From Metallyticus violacea (Eukaryota > Arthropoda > Insecta > Mantodea > Metallyticidae): a stretch of 64,000 nt of DNA. Of this stretch, positions 12,065-23,400 are shown piece after piece. Numbering within the stretch: position 1 is the stretch's first letter; each line of letters begins with the position of its first letter. The notes beneath the pieces are model-generated. The model was not told the origin of the DNA, searched no databases, and worked only from the letters and a program-made list of their open reading frames with translations. Where the stretch lies: the NCBI GenBank assembly GCA_030762175.1, contig CM060831.1, positions 68,770,001 through 68,834,000 of the forward strand. Reading direction: 5' to 3'. Made by a program: the position numbers and the translations under genes.

Positions 12065-12700
12065 TGAAATAATATTTTCTATATAGGTATGAGAAAAAAT
12101 AGCTTTTCATTGTTTCCAAACTATGCAACTCACAAACTTGCTTTTTAATCCTGTTCTAAGGTTTGGATTTTCTATCTTAATATGATGATGAATGCCCTCC
12201 CTGTATTTCAGGTCAAAACGAAGGGTATATTTTAGTATGTCGATCATATACAATTTTTTTTTAGTTTTGTGGTATTTTATTTTAAAAGAATGATCTCTTC
12301 AATTATTGTTTTCAAGAATCAAAATACTTTATGTGTTGTACTATTTACAGAATAAAACACATTAAACTCTATTGTTGAAGCAAGGCATAAAGTTTTACTG
12401 TATTTACATATACATTTCGAGACTTTTGACCGAAGCGAAAGATCAAGGTTGTTACGTCGTGACTAAATTATCTCTTGTATTATATTGCAATCAAAATGAA
12501 GGTCTTTCACGTTGCATAAGGAAAAAAACCAGAAAATGTATGAAATATTGGTAAACTATGAATAATGGTATATACTTAATAGACAAACCCAAAGACAGTT
12601 TATTATCAATAGTTGCTCAGGTCAATTTTTGGAAAGTGGCTTCTTTGTAGGCTAAAGTCACCCAAAGATCAAGAACTTAAGTGTGAACGTTAGATTAGCG
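12065..12700. other. AT-rich interval, no gene seen
   Basis: The 60-codon frame at 12372-12554 has no recognisable feature. Nothing else was found. Confidence 0.5.
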
Positions 12701-12704
12701 TTAT

Positions 12705-12990
12705 TATTAGGTTTATTTAAGGACACTGTTTAACTCGCTGGTAAACATCGTCTCATTCAATTGAGTGCGTAAAACAGCTGATACATTTTGCCCAGAGGCC
12801 TCTTCTATCACGCTTGAGAGTCTTTTACGTGCCGTAAATATAGGACACGAGACCCACTTCTTTACTTCCCTGCCAAATGAAGTCATATTTAGGAATTACA
12901 TCCTAAAAGGTCCATCGACCATGGTCGGATTTGAACCTATTACTGGTTCTACGAGACAAGTGTGGTTACAGCTAGACCACCATGACTGAC
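12705..12990 (-). mobile_element. SINE-A, old diverged copy
   Basis: Read on the minus strand, the order of SINE-A blocks is kept: ACCATG-type head, GGTTCAAATCCG B-box, the GAAGTAAAG / GTGGGTCTCGTGTCC block, TTTACGGCACGTAAAAG, GCCTCTGGGCAAAATG and the terminal region. Substitutions occur throughout and the terminal hairpin is decayed, so it is much older than copies 1 and 11. Confidence 0.75.
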
Positions 12991-12994
12991 TGCC

Positions 12995-13725
12995 TTAGCA
13001 AGTATGTGCATATAGCATTTCTCAAAATAGCAGTTCATTCTATCACTCTTATAATTTGTACTTTGCCTTATCTACCTCTTAATTCTGAAAATCCTGAGCC
13101 ATTTAAAAGACTAATTAAATAGTTACTCAGCTTTTTCATTTGATCTTATTTTTATAGCTTTTTTGTTTAGTAATTAGTAATAACTAAAATTTTATAAAGC
13201 TTTTAAGAGAGAAGAGTGATTGCTAAATTCGTTTTTCGCGTGCAGGATTTTTCTCTAACTTTATCTTTTCTCAAGCAGCACAAAATAGGCCATTCGGTCT
13301 TGCTCCCAACTATTTGCTCTCCAGCATCTCGCACAAGTAGTGAGCTCGAACATTCAAACAATGTTCATCTCAGACCGAGGAGGTCTGCACAAAGTTAATT
13401 AATTGAACCCATTTTAATTGAAAGATTTAGAGAAAAGTGAAATAACTGAAATTTCTTGAAGTTTTGATTTATGTAACTGTTTTAGTTCATTATGAACGTT
13501 AATAAAAAATATAAATGGTTGATAAGTCTCAAATGTTCTTGCTGAAACATGGCGAGCAATAGTACATGCAAAAAATCGGCACTTTTTCCCCCTAACTCAC
13601 AGAATTATCATAATATGACGAGCGAGTGAGTTCTAATGCAGCTCACTTGCCCCCTATACATTGGAGTTCCAAACATAGACGCCAGAGGGTAGTAACATGA
13701 TCCATCTGTAACACGCTCACCGGTG
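12995..13725. other. AT-rich interval, no gene seen
   Basis: No gene, RNA or known repeat was recognised; the frame at 13216-13398 has no domain. Confidence 0.5.
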
Positions 13726-13743
13726 ATCGACGGACCACATTAC

Positions 13744-14003
13744 TGTTGCTTTGTTTTATTTACGGACGATCTTTAACATCTGAGGTCATCAGCGTCCCAT
13801 TCAAATCAGGGCGTGAAACGGCCGATAAATTTTGCTCAGAGACCTCTTCTTTCAGGTTTGAGGTTCTTCATCGTGCCGTAAATGTACGACACGGGACCCA
13901 CGGCTTTACTTCCCTTCCGAAGGAAGCCATACTAAGGATTTTTACGCCCGAAAATATCCATCGGTCCTGGCCGGGTTTGAACCCGCTAGATCACCATGAC
14001 CGT
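13744..14003 (-). mobile_element. SINE-A copy with 13-bp TSD and shortened tRNA head
   Basis: Flanking CGGACCACATTAC (13731-13743) and CGGACCGCATTAC (14004-14016) form a TSD with one mismatch. The body matches SINE-A, but the anticodon-arm region of the head is deleted: AACCCGCTAGATCACCATG on + replaces about 40 bp. B-box GGTTCAAACCC is present. Confidence 0.9.
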
Positions 14004-14084
14004 CGGACCGCATTACGCTAAATGATGAAAACAAAATGGGGTGATATGATGGAGCATCGGCGCAATGAGTGGCAAGAGAAAAAC

Positions 14085-14170
14085 TATCCAGGCGCCTCTG
14101 GAATCGAACCCGGCCTGTCATGGTGGAAGGCGATCATTCTAAACACTTCGCCACGCCGCCGCCTCATCAT
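14085..14170 (-). mobile_element. tRNA-like SINE head, unassigned family
   Basis: The minus strand reads GGCGTGGCGAAGTGTTTAGA (A-box-like) then CCGGGTTCGATTCC (B-box). It abuts SINE-C copy 1 and may be a separate tRNA-derived fragment. GC content is high locally. Confidence 0.5.
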
Positions 14171-14224
14171 TCTTGTTATTGGATTGAATTGTTGCGGACG
14201 GAGTAGGATGTTTCAGCCTTCTGT

Positions 14225-14696
14225 CTTGCTCAGCGTTTTAGCCTTTGGTCCCTACACCTCCAATGTTGGCACTTCCAAGGGGAAGGGATGAGATGAGGGA
14301 GACACTGAATATCCAGGATCCACGGGAGGTGAGGCACGGGGGAAGACAGACTTCCGATAATTGTTTCCAGTTATACAACCTCCTCAAAGTCGCTTCCATA
14401 CCACAGATCTTGGAGACAGCGCAAGCCACTGTCACACCGCACCAACGGTCTTGTTCTGGCACTTTCGAATCTCTAAAAGAATGAAATTATGTGAAACACG
14501 ACAACGACAGCGAAGAATTCCTGGAAAGGAAAGCCACGTCCCTGTACTCGCCTAACTAGAAGAAACCTTACAAAAAAAGAAGAAAAAAGAAAAAAAAAAG
14601 CCAAGATCAGGATGGTGAGCTCCAAATGATTTGAATCCTGGACTACCCGAATGTGAGTCCCAAGTTTCACTCCTAGAGCCAACCCTCTCGGTATCA
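14225..14696 (-). mobile_element. SINE-C copy 1, about 470 bp
   Basis: Minus-strand head GGTTGGCTCTAGGAGTGAAA followed by B-box GGATTCAAATC. The body shares ordered blocks with 45.69-46.19 kb: GTGAGTCCCAAG, GGAAAGGAAA...CTCGCCTAA, CACACCGCACCA and GGCACTTTCGA (as read on +). The far end matches the 33.7 kb fragment. Short open frames in the interval come from this repeat. Confidence 0.75.
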
Positions 14697-14699
14697 TCA

Positions 14700-16085
14700 T
14701 AAAATAAACACTATATTTGCTTTATCTTTTCATTATTAGCTCTGTTTTGCTCCACTACTGTGTGACAATCTACAGTAAACAATGCAACTTAAAAGGTTAA
14801 TGAGAGTATTCGTGAAATTAAGTTAAAGTTACAGCAAAGAAACAGAAAAGTGTAAGGAATATGTTACAACAAAGTATAAAGTAGGCGCTGCATTCAAAAG
14901 GTTTAAAATAAAACTGTGATAAGAGATACACGGAGCAAAATTTTTAGGGAGTAGTCCCTAGGAGAGATGCCTTCTGCCCACCCTTCCATAAACTGATCTC
15001 AACGCATAGTCAGTTGCAAAGGACAATGAATCTCCACAAATAAACACGAATATATAGTGCGGTTATAAGCAGCAAAGGTTACCTGTACAGGCTGCAAGAA
15101 AGATGTCCAAAGTGTGTAAAGTTCTTTATTTTAATTACTTTTCGAAATAATATTCAATTTGATTTCAATTTTTCAGAAGAAATACAATGATTTCTGTTTT
15201 TGCGATATGATTAATAGTTTATTCAAACTTTTTTCAAATTGTTTACATTTGATTTTTTTAAGAAACAAGTTTTGCTAAGAATTTAATGAATTCCTTTTTA
15301 TTTATGAGCATGAATATACAGGTTTATATTATTAAACTATTATTTCAATTAATATTAAGCGATTTTTTTTAGAAAGAACTCAGATATCTACATGAAAGAT
15401 TAAAAGGATAATACCGATAAAAATAACAGGAGCGGAAATTATTATATTATAGAGGATTTTTTGTGAAAATGCAATATTTCTATAATCAAAATTCTGAACA
15501 ATACTCGATCACAGTTTTGGTGCAAGTAACGTTTTTATACTTTGGTATTCAAGAGCGTCCAGCATTTTTGAGGGAAGGACAACATTTTTTTCTTAAGGTA
15601 GATGATGATTAAAATTTACCAGGTTTGAAAAATCAATTAAACAAACTACTTTTTAAAATCGACATAACAAAGAAATAGGTTAATCAGCTATGTTCATCTT
15701 AAATGCTTTATTTTAAAGTATACATTTTTTCGTTGTTAAATGGAAATTTATGATTTTAAGAACCTTGAGGGGAGGACAACCGCTTCTTGCCCTTGTTAGT
15801 ATGTGACATTTTCAATTCAGTATCATGAAATTTTAACTAATATAACTATATAACAAAATTTTCAGTGTGTATTAAAAGTTCTCTCAATTTAATAATTAAA
15901 ATATACACTTAATTAGACGTTCAAAATGTTTCTTATTTATAATCTTGCAATGTCCAAAAGTAGCATATATTCATTTGGTATATTTTCAATTATAATTTGT
16001 AATAAGTGTCCAAATTCATATTGTGTATTTTTTTTTTTTTTGGAAATCTATTTTAATTCAGATAACATTTTTGAAAATGTTATTT
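14700..16085. other. AT-rich interval, no gene seen
   Basis: No domain or recognised repeat was found. Confidence 0.5.
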
Positions 16086-16099
16086 AAAATCCAGTCTCT

Positions 16100-16394
16100 T
16101 TTTTTTTTTTTTTTTTTTTGAGTAGTGTTTAACGCCCGTTTTAACTACTGAGGCACCACAGGCGGTGGACACTGATGATACATGAAATGAAATGATAAAT
16201 TGGGAAAGGATTTTTTTTAAGGAAGGAAGCGTTCCAGGCCTAAGATTAGGTACCTCCCCGGCATTTGCCAGTTATGAAGACTAGGAAAACCTGGAAAAAA
16301 CCCCAGTCAGGGAGGACGGTCCTGGCGGGATTCGAACCGCAGACCTCCCGCTCACGAGTCCGTGCCTTAACGACCTCGGCCACCCGTGGCGGTT
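16100..16394 (-). mobile_element. SINE-B copy 3, full length with 12-bp TSD
   Basis: This is the best SINE-B copy. The minus strand runs from ACCGCCACGGGTGGCCGAGG (A-box TGGCCGAGG) through CGGTTCGAATCCCGCC (B-box) to GGGCGTTAAACACTACTC and an A-tail (T-run on +). Flanks AATCCAGTCTCT (16088-16099) and AATCCTGTCTCT (16395-16406) form a TSD with one mismatch. The head is closest to tRNA-Ser/Leu in its GTGGCCGAG..GTTAAGGC block. Confidence 0.95.
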
Positions 16395-16770
16395 AATCCT
16401 GTCTCTGACATCATAGATTGCCAAATGATGATTTTAAAGATGCCATTCTTTCAAGAATAGAACCTTAATAAATACAAATTTATATTTAAACTTTTTATTT
16501 GAAATGTTGTTTTATTTTTCAAACTCATTGTGGTTAATAAAACATAAATATATCATTTCAGGTTTTGAAGCAAATTAACTCTTTCCGGAACATATTATCC
16601 TCTATTTAATTTAAACAATAACTATAAAAGAATTGTGAGACCAAATTTATAGGGATGAAAGGAAGATAAGAAATAAGTACCCATGGTTATTTTGAAAACC
16701 ATATTAAAACCTTTAAATATTTTGCAGAAATATTAATACATTTGGTAAATAAATATATATACACAAATTT

Positions 16771-16800
16771 ATTAAAACTGAATAAAACTGAATAAAACTG
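16771..16800 (+). repeat. Three tandem decamers
   Basis: AATAAAACTG occurs three times in a row (the first as ATTAAAACTG), 20 bp before element 1. Confidence 0.9.
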
Positions 16801-16930
16801 AAAACTTTTATGTAGATGTACCATGAGGTTATTTCAGTTGCGGTCCGGCAGAGTGTGACTGCTTACTGAGAGAAATGGCTGTATAGTGTACGTGCAGTTA
16901 ACAGCTTGTAGTTAGTTTGAGGGAGACTTT

Positions 16931-17212
16931 GTGAGCGAATGGTTGTGTGTTCGTATATTACTCGGTACTTTCAACGTGTGTAAATTTTATGCTAATTGTA
17001 CTTCCTTAGTCTGCCACTATATAAATACAGCTTTGAAGAACGGAATTTTACGTATCAAATGTGTGGAAATGGATTATTGCATAGAAATGGTAGGGCGATT
17101 TGTAAGAAAATATCTTGGCGATCGTGTTTCAGGTGGAAGTGTTAAAACTCCAACTTTTAAAAAGTTACAGAATGTCTCAATTACAACAAATGTGTTCCGA
17201 ACCGCCACGTGA
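16931..17212 (+). pseudogene. DUF4817-like transposase N-terminus relic
   Basis: The frame ends with CIEMVGRFVRKYLGDRV, which resembles the R-RF---YPG-- helix-turn-helix of insect DUF4817-type transposase heads and the corresponding piece of element 2 (VVVRRFERTYPGNCVLD). No catalytic region follows. It lies inside element 1, so it is a remnant and not a host gene. Confidence 0.45.
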
Positions 17213-17649
17213 GCGAGAGTATCATTTTTATCATCTTTTATATCATAGGTTAGGTAAGTTTTAATTGCAGTGTCATTTTATGCATTCTTCAAAGATAAAA
17301 ATGACTGTCATGCAGCAGCTGCATAAACTAAGGCATTTCCTCAGCAAGTAGAATAAATTTAAAATAGAATATAAAATACATATAACCTTATTAATTAATG
17401 AAATAAATGTCAGCATTACTATGTATTAAGTAGTGTGACAAACTCTAAAGCAACCGAATAAAAGAAAAACAGAACTATAATGTATTACCTAACTAGATAT
17501 GCATGTTTTCCCTTAGAAGTTACTTAAAAATGACTATAGTGAACTTAACTCTAATTTTCTAAAGTAAGCGGAACATAATTAATCTTACATTCTTTAAGTG
17601 TTATAAAAGGGCAAGCATATTTTTAATTATTCTTATTCTTGATAAACAA

Positions 17650-18715
17650 CAGAAATTAATGGTGTACTATTACTTAAATAAAATATATGAACACTGATAG
17701 ACAAAGCTATACTGTGTATGTATTTTTAAATGTGACCATGTTTCTGAATTCATATCGCTTATTCATTCTCCAAAACAGGGAGATATAACAGGAAGTTTCG
17801 GGTTACATTGTGTATTTAAGAAGAAGAAGAAAAAGAAATTTATATTTGTCAATAAAACAAAAACATGTTACTATTTAAAAATAATACAATTTATTAAACA
17901 AATATACATAATTAACTAATAGTCAGAAGTTCCATCGATTTTCAATGTCTTGCAAAAGTTAATTTAAATTTAATAAAAACACGAAACACAAACCTTTTTG
18001 AAGGTTATCTACAGATCGCTCTTATATACTAATATAATTCTCACATACATATTAAATTAATATTTAACAGTGATATCAATATGAAATGCTTTTGTTTGAA
18101 TATAAAACGTAAGCATCGTTATAAATACATTTTATATGCTGAGTTAATTTGTCCTTTTATTTCAAAACAATTGAGAGAAAATTAAACGCTATAGCGTTTT
18201 TTAAATTTCATTTATCAGGGATACCCCTACTCTTAAAGATCCGATTTCTCTAATTTTCAGAAGAAAAAAAAAAAAGCAATATTGAGACTGCTAGAGCCAT
18301 TTTTCAAGTTTTAGGTTTCAGGTAAACCTCTCCCTCCTATTTGTCTGATTTCACTTATTTTCGGAATATATTTTTTATTTCATTTCATTGGCAAACACCG
18401 AGCTTCGTAGAGAAAAATTAATTGCGGCTACTAAAGTTATTTTTACATTTTTGCTTTAATTTTAACCCCTACTCCTAATGGTTCAAATTTGTTGGTTAAC
18501 GAACTATCGATGAATCCTCTGTTAATTGATCGTTATATGCCAAGTTTGAGAAAAAATAAAAATTGGGACGGCTAGAGCGTTATTACACACACACACACAC
18601 ACACACACTTGTATCATTGTCATTTTCGTTGCTGAGTGGATAAATCGATGAATATTTGAAGAAAATTTTCAAAAATCTTTTCATGGGCACAACCCAATTC
18701 CTTCGGAATTCGCTA
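17650..18715 (-). repeat. Noncoding block shared with 37.77-39.35 kb, inverted
   Basis: Read on the minus strand it matches the 38 kb block in order: TTAGCGAATTCCGAAGGAA, ATTTTTGAAAATTTTCTTC, GGCATATAACGATCAATT, TTCGTTAACCAACAAA, subrepeats built on CAGGTTTACC/GCTCTAGC, GTGTGAGAATTATATTAG with TATATAAGAGCG, and CTTTGTCTATCAGTGTTCAT. Subrepeat anchors on + at about 18239, 18343 and 18480 are spaced 104 and 137 bp. No coding potential. The family is not recognised. Confidence 0.8.
18585..18608. repeat. (CA)n microsatellite
   Basis: Twelve AC units inside element 1. Confidence 0.95.
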
Positions 18716-19707
18716 ATACTAACTTTATGCTCGGTGACTATAACTAGTTTGCGGCGGCCCTTAACTCAAATAACTTCACTGTATAATGTCGCTTTTCCCT
18801 TAAAGGACTCTTATTACTCTGTGACTATGAGTAAAGTTAAACAATAGCAAGACGACTCTTGATTGGTTTTTTGTGTCTTTCTGTCTCCTTGAGTAATTTC
18901 ATTTTTTCAAGAACTCTGCAGCGAAGGCCTCCCGGAACAAAAAAACATAGCTTGGGACATTTTTCCTTGGGAATTCCAAGATGATACAGAAAAATATTAA
19001 TGACATAGTAAGAAAATAATTCCGTCTTAAACAGGAAAATTGCAAAGCTTTTCCTCTGGAACTTCTTTGCGTGTTCAGGAAAAAGATTAAGTCGCAGTAG
19101 TTTCAAGGAAACAATCATACGATTGCGTTGCCTTGTTTATTATATTCTACAATTATGGCGCAACTTTTCTCCTCCTCCGGTTTGAAATTGTATGTTCTTT
19201 AATATCATCACATTTAAACTTACGATTCAGAAAGTATATAAAATTCTCTTGTCTTCAGAGCCAATATATTTGGTTGCTTTCAAGATTGTTCCATCAGCTT
19301 AAAACACCTAACGAAAACAGCTTACAGGCTATACATTCCCTTTTGTGAAATGCACAAAAGGCATTTTTTTCTTTTTCGTTGAATCATATATTTTTTTTTC
19401 AAGTCTTGAGCGCAACACGTTTTTGTGGACACTGTTGTATAAATTGTTACGTCATCAATAATTCTTTCATATATTTTAAAAATAAATATCTTTAAATGTA
19501 CTAATACTCTTACTCTGCAATTGAATCTGTCATTTCTCTAAATAAAATTATGAATAAGTTACCACAACACGCACTCTCTAAAAATAAAAGGCAGAATGAT
19601 AGATCATTTGCAAAATTAGTTGTAGCTGTAGAGAATTTTTATTTTTATAAAAGAATCATTTTATGCCTATGTCCTTTGTTTACCAATAAATGAAATTATC
19701 ATAAGTA

Positions 19708-19775
19708 ATATCACGAGAGGGCCTGAGATTACCGATAAATTCACAAACTGGAAAACTCAGGCCCTCAAGCGATAT
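19708..19775. repeat. Long imperfect hairpin
   Basis: Arms ATATCACGAGAGGGCCTGAG (19708-19727) and CTCAGGCCCTCAAGCGATAT (19756-19775) pair at 17 of 20 positions around a 28-nt loop. The GC-rich GAGGGCCTGAG stem stands out in AT-rich DNA. It could be a MITE core or a structured RNA. Confidence 0.8.
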
Positions 19776-19780
19776 TTATT

Positions 19781-19972
19781 AGGACTATTTCACGAATAAA
19801 ATGAGAATTTAAATATAATTCCTCTAAGCTTCGCTTATAAATTTGTAATAATTGTACATTTTTACTTAACCTTTTAAAGCAATCTTGCGACAGAAGAATG
19901 CCGATTGTCAGCAATGCTATTAGAAAAGAGCAAAATACGGGTTTAGGACTATTTCATGAATAGAATAAGAAT
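19781..19972 (+). repeat. Direct repeat pair, 164-bp period
   Basis: AGGACTATTTCACGAATAAA (19781) recurs as AGGACTATTTCATGAATAGA (19945), each followed by ATGAGAAT/ATAAGAAT. This is a local duplication of about 28 bp, or the ends of a longer decayed unit. Confidence 0.7.
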
Positions 19973-20559
19973 AAATGTGATTTGAAATTCGCGCACATAA
20001 TATTAACACTTCTATAAAATTGTATAAATTCTATAACTTATGAATATCTCAGAAACCGTGAGACTGAAATGGACAAAAGTCGGCTATTACAATCGCTAAC
20101 TTCGATTTTATAATGCCAACTAAGAAAAAAAAAACCGCACAGTTAATCTATTTTTCTTTATATACTGTGGTTTGCAATTCCTAATCATAAGACCAGTTTG
20201 TCCATTTGACGCATCACCAAAACGCTTTGAAGAACCCTCCATTTTGCATTGTGATTATCGATTGTTCATACTTTTGTTGCTACCAATAGCTCCCCAGTGC
20301 CACTAGCAAAAATGGTCAGTGATGCGTGTTCAGGAATTATATAGTGGAGATATAGAGTTGGCTACACTGACCACAAGTCAAATGCACATCGCGTAATAAA
20401 ACTGGTTTGATAATTTTTTTCGATAATTGCACTTCGTGATCCGGCTGTGATTGGTCAAAATTCAAATTGTTGTTTCGTTCCATTTGTCGATTTTAAGATA
20501 ACATAACGCGAGTAAAATAGTCTCTGCAGTTGTACGAGTTATCCTCGACCTCATATAAT

Positions 20560-20827
20560 AAGGTTCGCGGGGGACTTGCCTTCTAAACCCAATGTCGCGG
20601 GTTCAAACCCGGACAGGATCGATGGATTTTTTTCGGGCGTAAAAATCCTAAGTATGGCCTCCTTGGAAGGGAAGTAAAGCCGTGGGTCCCGTGTCGTACA
20701 TTCTCGGCACGAAAAAGAATCTCAAGCCTGAAAGAAAAATTTGTCGGCCGTTTCACGCCCTGAGTTGAATGGGACGCTGATGATGCTGATATTAATGAGC
20801 GTCCTTAAATAAACAAATAAAAAAAAG
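20560..20827 (+). mobile_element. SINE-A copy with altered 5' end
   Basis: The body and tail are typical of SINE-A and the B-box GGGTTCAAACCC is intact, but the A-box half is replaced by AAGGTTCGCGGGGGAC. A short A-tail ends at 20827. Confidence 0.9.
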
Positions 20828-21010
20828 GTTTGGGGGTTCAAATGCGACCGAAGTTGATATAATTTTCTTAAGTATAATTCCTTCAGAAGGGACTTTAAAA
20901 TTATGGGTTTCCTTTATCATATAATATTTACGGCCCATTAAAAACCTTATACCTGAAAAAAATGACTCTGGACAAAATGTCCTGCTATTTTACGTCTAAA
21001 TAATACCATA
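20828..21010 (+). mobile_element. SINE-A, very old copy
   Basis: Ordered SINE-A blocks survive at low identity: GGGTTCAAATGCGACCG, CTTCAGAAGGGACTTTAAA, ATATTTACGGCCCATTAAAA, CTTATACCTGAAAAAAATGA, GGACAAAATGTCCTGCT. It directly follows a younger copy in the same orientation. Confidence 0.65.
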
Positions 21011-21014
21011 GCAT

Positions 21015-21795
21015 TGAAACTGGTGGCATTAAATTGACGGCATTAAATCATATGATTCTTCTTTGTTAGCTGGTACTACAGGAAGTAGTAAATCTTTAAA
21101 AGCAACCTCGCTGTTTATTGTACACGTCGCTAGAAACTACACAAACACGACTATTTACAATCAAGTATTTACTGGTTTGCATAATTCGACTTTAAATTAC
21201 TGTGTGTAAACATTACTATTCATTTCATTCAAGGACAACTAAACAAGAAATTCGAATTTATTCATTAATTGTATTGTTAAAATACATTTGTAAAAATATT
21301 TCCATCCCTCCACAGATTCTTCAATAAATGATTGTAAAAAGTATTTTTCTAAGCATTCATGAAATTTTGCAGGAAAGCTTTCAACCAAAGCAAGACATTT
21401 TGTTTACCGATGCGAGTCGTTTCGGTCTGTTGCCAATCCAGAGGCCTTGGTTTCATAAACAACTTTGCCCAATGGTATTCAATACAATTACGTTTAGGAG
21501 AGTGGCCTTGCATATCTCCATTTCCCTCAAGTATTACAAAAATCTCTTTTGATGACATCTATTATTGTCTAGGCTGTGTAACTTTTCACATCACCTTGCA
21601 TCAACATAACACTTTTGGTTGAAGAAAATAATATCTTGTCATCATCGGTAACCTTATAAATCCGAAGAATAGAATCCTGGTAATGTTTCCTGCCTATGGT
21701 GGCATTTTATAGAAAAAGCATTCCACGAAAGCGTTTCTTTAATATAAGTAAAAATGAAAAAGTTACATGAACCTAAATTTGGGCTAAAAGATGTA
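21015..21795. other. Interval upstream of a mariner relic, no gene seen
   Basis: Overlapping frames at 21328-21622 exist on both strands without a recognisable domain. A decayed C-terminal part of the adjoining minus-strand mariner may extend here. Confidence 0.4.
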
Positions 21796-21799
21796 TGAG

Positions 21800-22340
21800 G
21801 GACATACTTCACATTGATATGCATCCAGAATGTTGCACTGAAATGTGGCCTTTTGCTTGCGATATGACCTTGCAGAGTTTTCGGGACATCTCTGTAGTGT
21901 TGCTCAGTTACAGTTGTGTGTACAGGTACAACATGCTAGTAAAGCATTCATTGAATATCAAAAAATTATACGACCTTAACTTTCCCATTAGAAGTACCAA
22001 GTTTGCTGTTTTTTGCTGTTGGTGATGTTACAGATTTACACACAGAGCGCATGTTTTGAATTTGATTAAAAATATTATTGCTTTATCTGCTTTGAGTTAA
22101 TTTGCTCTTTGCTCTCCGGATCGAAATGATGTAGCCAAGTTTCATCATTAAGGATTGCCTTTGAATGAAAATACGCATCTTCCTGTAACATCATCTTCAT
22201 CTATAAGCAAACTTGCACGCAAACGTCCTTTCGTTCGGAAACCCACCGAGCAAAAACACTTCTCATATGCATCTGTTCAATTTCCAAAGTAAAGATGGCA
22301 CTAAAAATGTTCACAATTTCTAAAATTGTTCTGAAGGTAT
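21800..22340 (-). pseudogene. mariner-family transposase relic
   Basis: The minus strand reads MRSVFARWV, then NDETWLHHFDPESKEQ (22121-22149 covers the DETW catalytic motif and the HHF-PE-K signature), then SNGKVKVV, FFDIQ, HVVPVHTTVTEQHYRDV and LQGHIASKRPH, all in mariner order. Stops and frameshifts separate the pieces. The HDNA segment is not convincing. Confidence 0.8.
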
Positions 22341-22419
22341 TCGACATACCTCTCTCAAAATGACAGCTACGAGGTTAACATTTTTTTTTTTTTGTCAGAA
22401 CATTGTATTAGTACTGAGT

Positions 22420-22630
22420 TTTTTTTTTTTTTTTTTTTGAATGATTTATTTATGGACGCTCTTTAACAGCTCAGGTCATCAGCGTCCCATTCAACTCAGG
22501 GCGTGAAACGGCCGACAAATTTCGGTCAGAGGCCTCTCTTTCAGGCTTGAGGTTCTTTTTCGTGCCGTAAATGTACGACACGGGACCCAAGGCTTTACTT
22601 CCCTTCCGAAGGAAGCCATACTTAGGATTT
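22420..22630 (-). mobile_element. SINE-A, 5'-truncated, perfect 11-bp TSD
   Basis: The copy runs from an A-tail (T-run on +) through the 3' hairpin to the AAATCCTAAG block and stops there, lacking the whole tRNA head. TAGTACTGAGT is found at 22409-22419 and 22631-22641, a perfect TSD. Truncation at the 5' side with an intact TSD is the mark of target-primed reverse transcription that ended early. Confidence 0.95.
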
Positions 22631-22644
22631 TAGTACTGAGTATT

Positions 22645-23400
22645 TGTTATATATGAACGCTGAAGAAACCTGAACTGCATTATATGACACCAACAGCTAT
22701 GCAACACTCTCTTCGGGTACAACTTAACGCCATTGCATATAACAAATTTCACATTGTATATCAGCAGTATTTGACGGGGTTGTCGTGCTATTGTTTACAA
22801 GAGTGAAACATAGAACCTATGCTTCTTAAATAAAAATTTGCTTAATGTTAACCTTGTACATAGGAACATTCATTAGCCGTTTTCCTAATAAGTACACACA
22901 AGGAAATGCTATTTAAACCGCGAAAACTGACCACAAAGTATGCTCAGTCGTGTCATTCCCGCTACGGAGCTTCCTTGCCAAATTCTTTGCTGAAACTTTT
23001 ACTATTCTACTAAGCACCGCCATTCCCGTACACCTGTGGACTCCTCTAAGATATTGCCGGCACATGACATCCCCCAGCTTTAAATATATCAGTATAATAA
23101 GCGTATTACAATCCGGTGACAAAATAAAAATAAAATAAAATCTGCAATACTCCGTCCAGGCTGGTACTTATACCGGGACACAACGCATAATAATTTTATA
23201 GCATTAAACAGCATTACAGATTAAACCATAATTATATAAACAAAACAAAATTTTACAACTTATAAAAATGAAGCATTTCACTACTAGGAAAAAACTAAAT
23301 TAAATAAAATGAAGAATCTACTGGAAGCCAATAAACATAACCAATAGCTTGTAGACAGCTAACTACCTAAACTAAAGCCTCATCCTAACTATCTAACGAA
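22645..23400. other. AT-rich interval, no gene seen
   Basis: Overlapping frames at 22913-23138 on both strands have no recognisable domain. Confidence 0.45.

Larger units (their letters stand above)
16821..18781 (+). mobile_element. TIR transposon, element 1 (Tc1/mariner-like, non-autonomous)
   Basis: TA at 16819-16820 is followed by CCATGAGGTTATTTCAGTTG. The right end, read inverted, is CAGTGAAGTTATTTGAGTTA, followed by TA at 18782-18783. The two ends match at about 16 of 23 positions and match the ends of element 3 (56.2-58.0 kb) and element 2 (37.3-39.7 kb). The left 400 bp align with the 5' head of element 3, including GTTAACAGCTTGTAGTTAG. The transposase C-terminal half is absent and a noncoding block fills 17650-18715. 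Confidence 0.75.
18800..20550. other. AT-rich interval with a hairpin and a direct repeat
   Basis: Besides the hairpin at 19708-19775 and the repeat pair at 19781/19945, no gene was recognised. Frames 18837-19118 (minus) and 19133-19348 have no domain. Confidence 0.5.

Noticed and set aside
20205..20415. Possible MITE with CCAGTTT ends
   Set aside because: The inverted arms (ACCAGTTTGTCCATTTGACG and its loose partner) match too weakly and no TSD is visible.
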